From: Roseateles_C aquae
GTDB taxonomy: Bacteria; Pseudomonadota; Gammaproteobacteria; Burkholderiales; Burkholderiaceae_C
Direction: 5' to 3'
DNA: 64,000 nucleotides
Assembly: GCF_032337115.1 (NCBI RefSeq)
Contig: NZ_JAVXZY010000001.1
Coordinates: 434,001 to 498,000 of the forward strand
The notes beneath the pieces are model-generated. The model searched no databases and was not told the origin of the DNA. It saw only the letters and a program-made list of their open reading frames with translations. Within the stretch, counting starts at the first letter, position 1. Each line of letters starts with the position of its first letter. Below are positions 58,531-64,000 of the stretch, piece after piece. A program made the position numbers and the translations under genes.

Positions 58531-59517
58531 ATGATGTCCCTGCACCCAGTCCTGAGCGCGGCCCTGATTGTTCTGGCCCTGCTACTCGTTGTCGTGCTGG
58601 CCGAGGTTTTGCAAGTGCTGCTCGCTGCCGTGCCGCACAAGCCCAAGACCGTCGTGGTGGCGCCCGAGACCGCTGCACCCGAACCCCTCGCGACGATTCC
58701 AAGAATCATTTGGGCCTATTGGCACGAAACGCCTGCGCCAGATTTCATTCAGCGCTGCAAGGCCAACTGGCAACAACTGGCGCCACAGCACGAGGTTCGC
58801 CTTTTGCACAAAGCCAATATCCGAGACTGGATCGATGTCGGGCCCTACGAAGCCACCTTGCAGAGCTTGCCCCACTATCGACAGGCTGACTGGCTGCGCC
58901 TGCAATTGCTGGCCCGTCATGGCGGTTTCTGGATCGACGCCTCGACCATGCTGTGTGAAAGCCTGGAGTGGGCACATCTGTTGCAGCAGCAGAGCCAGGT
59001 CGAATTTGTAGGCTTCTATATTGACCGCTTCAGCAGCCGCGCGGACCAGCCGATTGTTGAGAACTGGTTCATGGCTGCGCCGCCACACAGCCGTTTTGTC
59101 CGTGACCTGGCCGAAGAATTTGGGTATGCAATGGGCCTGGGGGAAGCGGCCTATCTTCAGGTACTGCGCGACCAAGGCAAGCTGGAGCGCGTGGTGCAGC
59201 GCCTCGGTCCCGACGATCAGCGCTATCTGATCATGCATGTGGCAGCCGCTGTGATCCTGGACCAAGCGCCTTCACTCTATCGACTGGCACTGCTGCGCGC
59301 GGAGGACTCGGCACTGGGTTTTCACGCTGCGCTGCGCTGGCGCAAGCGCCATCTGATGGCGCGACTGGCCCTGAGCCCCTGCCCGAGACGCCTACCGGTG
59401 CTGATCAAGCTGCGTGGCGGCGATCGCCGCGTCATCGAGCGCGCCTGGGAACGTGGGTGGGTCTACCGCGGCAGTGTGCTGGCTCGATTGCTGGGCATGC
59501 CGCGGCCACGCCCATGA
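58531..59517 (+). CDS. Caps_synth-type glycosyltransferase, membrane anchored
   Basis: A 328-residue protein with an N-terminal TM helix (ALIVLALLLVVVLAEVLQVLL), then a GT32/capsular-synthesis-type domain: IPRIIWAYWHETPAPDFIQRC, followed by HYRQADWLRLQLLARHGGFWIDAST. The acceptor is unknown. It overlaps the next gene by 4 bp (ATGA), so these are translationally coupled members of a glycan locus. Confidence 0.82.
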   Translation: MMSLHPVLSAALIVLALLLVVVLAEVLQVLLAAVPHKPKTVVVAPETAAPEPLATIPRIIWAYWHETPAPDFIQRCKANWQQLAPQHEVRLLHKANIRDWIDVGPYEATLQSLPHYRQADWLRLQLLARHGGFWIDASTMLCESLEWAHLLQQQSQVEFVGFYIDRFSSRADQPIVENWFMAAPPHSRFVRDLAEEFGYAMGLGEAAYLQVLRDQGKLERVVQRLGPDDQRYLIMHVAAAVILDQAPSLYRLALLRAEDSALGFHAALRWRKRHLMARLALSPCPRRLPVLIKLRGGDRRVIERAWERGWVYRGSVLARLLGMPRPRP

Positions 59518-60506
59518 GCGCCCCCTGGCTGAGCATCATCCTGCCGGTGTACGGCGTGGAGTCCTATGTGCTGGACTGCGCCGAATCCATACTGGCCCAG
59601 GCCGACAACGGCGTGGAACTGATCTTTGTCGACGACGCCTCACCCGATGGCTCGGCGGCGCTGATCGAGACGCTGCAAGCGCGCCACCCGCGGCTGCAGC
59701 TGCTGCGCCACGAACGCAATCTGGGCCTCAGCGGCGCGCGCAATACCGGCCTCTCGGCCGCCAGCGGCGATTACGTCTGGTGCATAGACCCGGACGATCT
59801 GCTTGAGCCGGGCACACTGCCACGACTGCGCCAGTTGCTGGCGCAGCAGCGCCCCGATTTGCTGACCTGTGACTTCCGCAGCTTCGACGACGGCGGCAGC
59901 ACCGAGAGCCGCCCACGCTACGCCCATATCCAGACCTTCACTGCGCCACGGCCCGCCTACGCCGAGCCACGCGAGCAGTTGCTCGGGGGACTGTTTGCGG
60001 CCGGGCAATTTCACGCCTGGACCAAGATCGTCCGGCGTGCGGCCTGGCCCGACACGCTGCGCTTTCCGCTGGGGCGCGCCTTTGAGGACCTGTGCCTGGT
60101 GCCCCGGCTGGCCTTGCAGATGCACAGCCATCTGCATGTCGATGAGGTCTGGATCGCCTATCGCCAGCGGCCGGGCAGCATCTTGTCGACGCTGAATGCC
60201 TGCAAGCTCGACGACTGGATGGCCGCTTTGGTCGACTTCCCCGCCGATACAGCAGCGGCAGGACTTCAGCTCAGTGCGCGGGCGCGCTTTCAGATCGCCC
60301 ATTTCTGCGCGCGCAGCTTTGTGCGCATCTGCAAGCGCCGCGCCAAGCTGAGCGAGGATGGCCTGCTCGATGCGCTGCGCCGCTATGGCCAGCAGTTCCG
60401 CGCCGGCTCACCGCTGGCGCCCCAGGCGCTGCTGCTTGCCTATCTGCGTCGTGGCCGCTGGCTGCGCGCGCTGCAACTCGCCTGGTGGCTGTTCAAAGCC
60501 CGGTGA
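59514..60506 (+). CDS. Family 2 glycosyltransferase
   Basis: A 330-residue GT-A enzyme. LSIILPVYGVESYVLDCAESIL at the start, VDDASPDGSAALIE, NLGLSGARNTGLSAASGDYVWCIDPDDLL with the DxD site. The acceptor is unknown. The ATG at 59514 is coupled to the gene before. Its 3' end overlaps the converging GT4 gene by 14 bp. Confidence 0.9.
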   Translation: MSAPWLSIILPVYGVESYVLDCAESILAQADNGVELIFVDDASPDGSAALIETLQARHPRLQLLRHERNLGLSGARNTGLSAASGDYVWCIDPDDLLEPGTLPRLRQLLAQQRPDLLTCDFRSFDDGGSTESRPRYAHIQTFTAPRPAYAEPREQLLGGLFAAGQFHAWTKIVRRAAWPDTLRFPLGRAFEDLCLVPRLALQMHSHLHVDEVWIAYRQRPGSILSTLNACKLDDWMAALVDFPADTAAAGLQLSARARFQIAHFCARSFVRICKRRAKLSEDGLLDALRRYGQQFRAGSPLAPQALLLAYLRRGRWLRALQLAWWLFKAR

Positions 60507-61629
60507 GCAGGGCCTGATAGCGCAGGCGCATCAACTCCAGACCATGTTCCTGCAGCGCCCGCTGGCGCGCAGCACGTGCCAGCCGCTCGCCCAGGCCGGG
60601 CTCGCTGAACACGCGCTCCAGCGCATCGGCGAGCGCCACCGGATCACCCTCGGGCACCAGGATGCCGGTCACATCCTTTTCGATCACCTCGCTGACCCCA
60701 ACCACGTCCGAGGCAATGCAGGCGCAGCCGGCCGCCATGCCCTCGACCAGCGCCAGCGGCATGCCCTCGTAATGGGTGGACAGCACACAGACCGCCTGCG
60801 ACATCAGCAGCTGGGGCATTTCGCCATGGTGGCCGAGAAAGCGCACCTGCGGTTCCAGTCCGAGCTGTTTGACCAGCGCCTCGGCGGCACGCCGGTAGCC
60901 CTCCTTGCCCGAACCGGCCAGCATCAAAGGCAGGCGCAGGCCGCGCTTGGCCAGCAGATCGACCGCGCGTATCAGCGTCAGATGGTCCTTCTGCCGCGCA
61001 AAGCGGGCCGACATCACGATGCCGGCCGTGCGCTGCTCGAAGGGATGCTCATCGGCCCGCGCAAAGCGGCTGAGGTCGATGCCATTGGGCACGGCCACGC
61101 ATTTCTGCGCCGGAAAGCCCAGCTCGATCAGGCGGCCACGCACGCCCTCTGACACGCCGATCAGCAGCGCCGTGCGCTCGGCCAGCCAGCGCGCCTGCGC
61201 CAGCCGCCAGCGCGTGTAGCGCTCACGCGAGTTGTGTTCGATATGCACCAGAGTGCGCACACCCGCCAGCAGGCCCGCATAGCGCCCCCACAGATGCTCG
61301 CTGAAGCCGTGGGCCACCAGCTGGTCAGGCTGCAGCTGCCGGCAGAGCCGGAACAGCGCCCAGATCGTTGCCAGATGCGACCAGCCCGGCACCACGTAGA
61401 CGGTGAGCCCCTTGTCGCGCAGCGCCTGCAGTCGCGCCTCGTCGGTATTGCGCTTGCGCCGCAGCACCAGGATGGCCTCCATGCCGCTGCCGGGCGCGCG
61501 CGCAGCGTGGCAGAGGTCGACCGCGACCTGGGTCGCACCGGAAAAACCGCCGGTGACGAAATGCATCACCCGCCGGGGGGCGCCCATGGTGCGGATGGCG
61601 CTGGCCGGCTGTTCTCTGCTGTCGTGCAT
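60493..61629 (-). CDS. Family 4 glycosyltransferase (GT-B)
   Basis: A 378-residue GT-B enzyme. N-terminal HFVTGGFSGATQVAVDLCHAA, nucleotide-sugar site STHYEGMPLALVEGMAAGCACIASDVVGVSEVI with the ExxxxxxE pair, and SARFARQKDHLTLIRAVDLL. The ATG at 61629 is chosen; a later ATG (MGAPRRVMHF) is also possible. It is transcribed opposite to the other glycosyltransferases, diverging from msbA across about 110 bp. Confidence 0.9.
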   Translation of the reverse strand: MHDSREQPASAIRTMGAPRRVMHFVTGGFSGATQVAVDLCHAARAPGSGMEAILVLRRKRNTDEARLQALRDKGLTVYVVPGWSHLATIWALFRLCRQLQPDQLVAHGFSEHLWGRYAGLLAGVRTLVHIEHNSRERYTRWRLAQARWLAERTALLIGVSEGVRGRLIELGFPAQKCVAVPNGIDLSRFARADEHPFEQRTAGIVMSARFARQKDHLTLIRAVDLLAKRGLRLPLMLAGSGKEGYRRAAEALVKQLGLEPQVRFLGHHGEMPQLLMSQAVCVLSTHYEGMPLALVEGMAAGCACIASDVVGVSEVIEKDVTGILVPEGDPVALADALERVFSEPGLGERLARAARQRALQEHGLELMRLRYQALLTGL

Positions 61630-61739
61630 GCGCGGCAGTATAGGGAGGGCGACAGGCGCCCGACCTGGCTTTCGCGGCGACAATGCAAGCATCTGTGATC
61701 GCCCCTGCCACACCCCCTCCACTTGGCCACCGCCCCTCG

Positions 61740-63470
61740 ATGAGTTCAAGCCCCGATCTGCGCCAGAACGCCCGCCGTCTGATGGTTTTTGCGCGCCCGC
61801 AGCGCAACGGCCTGATCCTCACCCTGCTGGCCTATCTGGCTGCCGGCGTGACCGAGCCGCTGGTACCGCAGCTGCTCAAGACGGTGATGGACTCCGGCTT
61901 CAAATCGGCCGGCTCGTTCCCGATCTGGTGGGTGCCTGTCATTCTGATCGGCCTGTTCGCAATCCGCGGCTTCTTCAGCTTTCTCGGCCAGTACCTGCTG
62001 AACTGGGCAATCGCGCGCACGGTGCTGCGCATGCGCAGCGCCCTGCTCGAGGCGCTGTTGAAGGCGGATGCCAAGGTCTACACCTCGCTGCAGCCCGGCA
62101 CCGCGGTGACCAAGATCGTCAACGACCCGCAGCAGATCATGAACCTGCTCGGCGGCTCGCTGATCACCTTGCTGCGCGACGGCCTGCCGGCGCTGTTCGT
62201 GCTCGGCTATCTGTTCCAGCTGAACTGGCAGCTGACCCTGCTCTCGCTGGCCATCACGCCGCTGATGGCCTATGCGGTCAAGCGCGTCAACAATCGGGTG
62301 CGCCGCATGGGCAGCTGGGCCTATGACGCGCAGCTGCGCATGGTCAATGCCGTGGACGACATCACCCGGGCCTGGCGTGTGGTGCGCAGCTTCGACGCCG
62401 CCGACCACGAGCGCGCCCGCTTTGGCGAGCGCTCCCTCGAAGTGCAGCGCAGCACGCTGAAGGCCGCCGCCGCCAACGCAATGACCCAGCCGCTGTCGCA
62501 GCTGATCGCCAGCGTTGGCCTGTCACTGATTCTGTGCCTGGCCCTGCTGCAGGCGCGTCAGGATGCAGCCACCGTCGGAGACTTCGTTGCCTTCATCACC
62601 GCGCTCTTGCTGCTGATGTCGCGGGTGCGCCATCTCAGCGAAGTCGCGCAACCCATCACCAATGCGCTGGTGATGTCGCGCGGCTGCCTGGAATTGTTGG
62701 ATGAACCAGCCGAGGCCGACCGCGGCCATGAGGTGCTGCAGAGCTGCCAGGGCGATCTGCAACTGCGCCAGGTGACGCTGCACTACCCCGGCGCTGCCCA
62801 GGCCGCGCTGCGCCAGCTCGACCTGCACATCGCCGCGGGCAAGACGACCGCCCTGGTCGGCGCATCGGGCGCGGGCAAAAGCTCGGTGATTCACCTGCTG
62901 CTGGGCTTTGCCGAGCCGGACGCCGGCCAGATCCTGCTCGACGGCCACGACATCAACGCACTGACCCGCGCCAGCCTGCGCAAGCAGTTCGCCGTGGTCT
63001 CGCAGGACATCGTGCTGTTCGATGCCTCGGTGGCCGACAACATCGCCTACGCCCAGCCGCGCGACACTGCGCGCCTGGAGCAGGCCTTGCGCGCCGCTCA
63101 TCTGTGGGACTTTGTGCAGAGCCTGCCTGAGGGCCTGGACACCCTGGTCGGCGCCAATGGCAGCAAGCTGTCCGGCGGCCAGCGCCAGCGTCTGGCGATT
63201 GCCCGGGCGCTGTACAAGGAGGCGCCGATCTGGGTCTTTGACGAAGCCACCTCGGCGCTGGACACCGAGAGCGAGCGCGCCGTCCAGCAGGCGCTGGAGC
63301 AATGGCAGGGCAAGAAGACGCTGATCCTGATCGCCCACCGTCTCTCCACCGTCCGCCAGGCCGATTGCATCCATGTGATGCGCGAGGGCCAGGTGATAGA
63401 GAGCGGTCGCCATGCCGAGCTGCTCGCTGCCGGTGGCACCTACGCCGGCATGGTGCAGGTCCAGCACTGA
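61740..63470 (+). CDS. msbA: MsbA-type lipid/LPS ABC exporter
   Basis: About 576 residues: a six-helix ABC transmembrane domain (1-310) with the EA-loop region, then one ATPase domain (Walker A GASGAGKSS, signature LSGGQRQRLAIARAL, Walker B IWVFDEATSALD, H-loop LIAHRLS). It flips lipid A-core across the inner membrane. The start is either 61740 or 61683 (19 residues longer); 61740 fits the usual MsbA length. It lies next to the glycosyltransferase genes and is followed by comEA 10 nt later. Confidence 0.92.
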   Translation: MSSSPDLRQNARRLMVFARPQRNGLILTLLAYLAAGVTEPLVPQLLKTVMDSGFKSAGSFPIWWVPVILIGLFAIRGFFSFLGQYLLNWAIARTVLRMRSALLEALLKADAKVYTSLQPGTAVTKIVNDPQQIMNLLGGSLITLLRDGLPALFVLGYLFQLNWQLTLLSLAITPLMAYAVKRVNNRVRRMGSWAYDAQLRMVNAVDDITRAWRVVRSFDAADHERARFGERSLEVQRSTLKAAAANAMTQPLSQLIASVGLSLILCLALLQARQDAATVGDFVAFITALLLLMSRVRHLSEVAQPITNALVMSRGCLELLDEPAEADRGHEVLQSCQGDLQLRQVTLHYPGAAQAALRQLDLHIAAGKTTALVGASGAGKSSVIHLLLGFAEPDAGQILLDGHDINALTRASLRKQFAVVSQDIVLFDASVADNIAYAQPRDTARLEQALRAAHLWDFVQSLPEGLDTLVGANGSKLSGGQRQRLAIARALYKEAPIWVFDEATSALDTESERAVQQALEQWQGKKTLILIAHRLSTVRQADCIHVMREGQVIESGRHAELLAAGGTYAGMVQVQH

Positions 63471-63480
63471 GGCGCGAGCC

Positions 63481-63792
63481 ATGCAAAGGCGCCCGGCCCT
63501 GCTCGCGCTGCTGCTGACAGGGTCAGGTCTTGCCTGGCCGCAGGATGAGGTGCTGCTGGACGTCAACCGTGCCAGCCGCGCGCAGCTGGAGTCGCTCGAT
63601 GGCCTGGGGCCGGTGATGGTGGAGCGGCTGCTGGCAGCTCGCCAGCGCGCGCCGTTTGCCGATTGGGCCGATCTGCGCCGCCGTGTCGCCGGCATCGGCC
63701 CGGCGCTGGCCAGGCGGCTGTCCCAGCAGGGGCTGCGCGTGGGCACGCAGCCCTTTGCGGCTGACCTCCAGCCCGTCAGACCAGCGGACTAA
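63481..63792 (+). CDS. ComEA-like helix-hairpin-helix protein
   Basis: A 103-residue exported protein. After a signal peptide (LLALLLTGSGLAW), it has two helix-hairpin-helix motifs: NRASRAQLESLDGLGPVMVERLLAARQ and RRRVAGIGPALARRLSQQGL. ComEA proteins bind DNA in the periplasm during transformation. The domain is too short to be sure it acts in uptake. It overlaps nothing and lies directly after msbA. Confidence 0.82.
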   Translation: MQRRPALLALLLTGSGLAWPQDEVLLDVNRASRAQLESLDGLGPVMVERLLAARQRAPFADWADLRRRVAGIGPALARRLSQQGLRVGTQPFAADLQPVRPAD

Positions 63793-63799
63793 AGAGCAC

Positions 63800-64000
63800 T
63801 CAGCCCGTCACACGGGCGATCGAAAAGCCGTCCCAACCCTTCTCACCTACCGTCTGCAACGCCGTGGCCTCCAGGCGCGGGTCGGTCGACATGCGGTCGA
63901 TGAACTGGCGCACGCCGATGACATTGGCGTCCGGGCTCTCAGGGTCGACCACCGCACCGCCACGGACGACGTTGTCGCCGATGATGATGGAACCCGGGCG
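63800..64000 (-). CDS. O-methyltransferase, C-terminal 66 residues (start off window)
   Basis: Reading leftward from the window edge: PGSIIIGDNVVRGGAVVDPES, then VIGVRQFIDRMSTDPRLEATALQTVGEKGWDGFSIARVTG and a stop. The IIIGDNV..GG segment resembles the metal-binding/active-site loop of family-3 O-methyltransferases (catechol and caffeoyl-CoA type), and FSIARV is the usual last strand. The substrate is unknown. The N-terminal SAM site is off the window. Confidence 0.75.
   Translation of the reverse strand, partial: RPGSIIIGDNVVRGGAVVDPESPDANVIGVRQFIDRMSTDPRLEATALQTVGEKGWDGFSIARVTG

Overview
The window is a chromosomal stretch of a GC-rich betaproteobacterium, most likely Burkholderiales of the Rubrivivax/Roseateles/Paucibacter type. 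This is inferred from EarP next to an EF-P with Arg32, the gyrA-serC-pheA-tyrA-aroA-cmk-rpsA-ihfB-lapA-lapB order, OmpA upstream of gyrA, and a cd1-type nitrite reductase. The genus cannot be fixed from sequence reading alone.

Positions 1-35,000 form a dense denitrification island. On the left, nosZ and nosR (cut by the window edge) run leftward. A cytochrome c lipoprotein and an ApbE/NosX flavin transferase run rightward from the same promoter region. Next comes a leftward NO-stress operon (DUF2249 protein, NnrS, NsrR, CcoG, short NnrS-like protein), with a DGC zinc-binding-type protein diverging from its promoter. Then follow a SirB2 membrane protein, nirS and nirM, a gene-poor 1.2-kb stretch with an inverted repeat, and a TonB-dependent receptor. 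The heme d1 operon nirC-F-DL-G-H-J-N runs leftward, with nirE diverging from nirC. Two Crp/Fnr regulators of the DNR type, the NO reductase genes norC-B-Q-(polyferredoxin)-D and the nitrate sensor pair narX-narL complete the island. Together these genes cover nitrite to N2 (NirS, NorBC, NosZ), heme d1 synthesis, accessory maturation and nitrate/NO sensing. No nitrate reductase is visible.

Eight 14-bp FNR/DNR-type boxes sit at the promoters of the island. The four at the enzyme and heme-d1 promoters are TTGAA..TTCAA-like. The four at regulator or sensor genes and at the DGC gene are TTGAC/TTGAT-like. One near-consensus NsrR box precedes the NO-stress operon. A roughly 70-110-nt hairpin-rich repeat follows the stop codons of nosZ, nirS and, in a diverged form, lapB.

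Positions 35,000-64,000 are housekeeping: tRNA-His, ppiD, tRNA-Val, hupB, an EamA transporter, pgsA, a small lipoprotein, uvrC, earP/efp, ompA, gyrA, a DUF2059 protein, serC-pheA-tyrA, a fused aroA-cmk, rpsA, ihfB, lapA-lapB, four glycosyltransferases with an MsbA-type ABC exporter (envelope glycan/LPS), a ComEA-like protein and the end of an O-methyltransferase gene. I saw no insertion sequence, prophage or CRISPR array.
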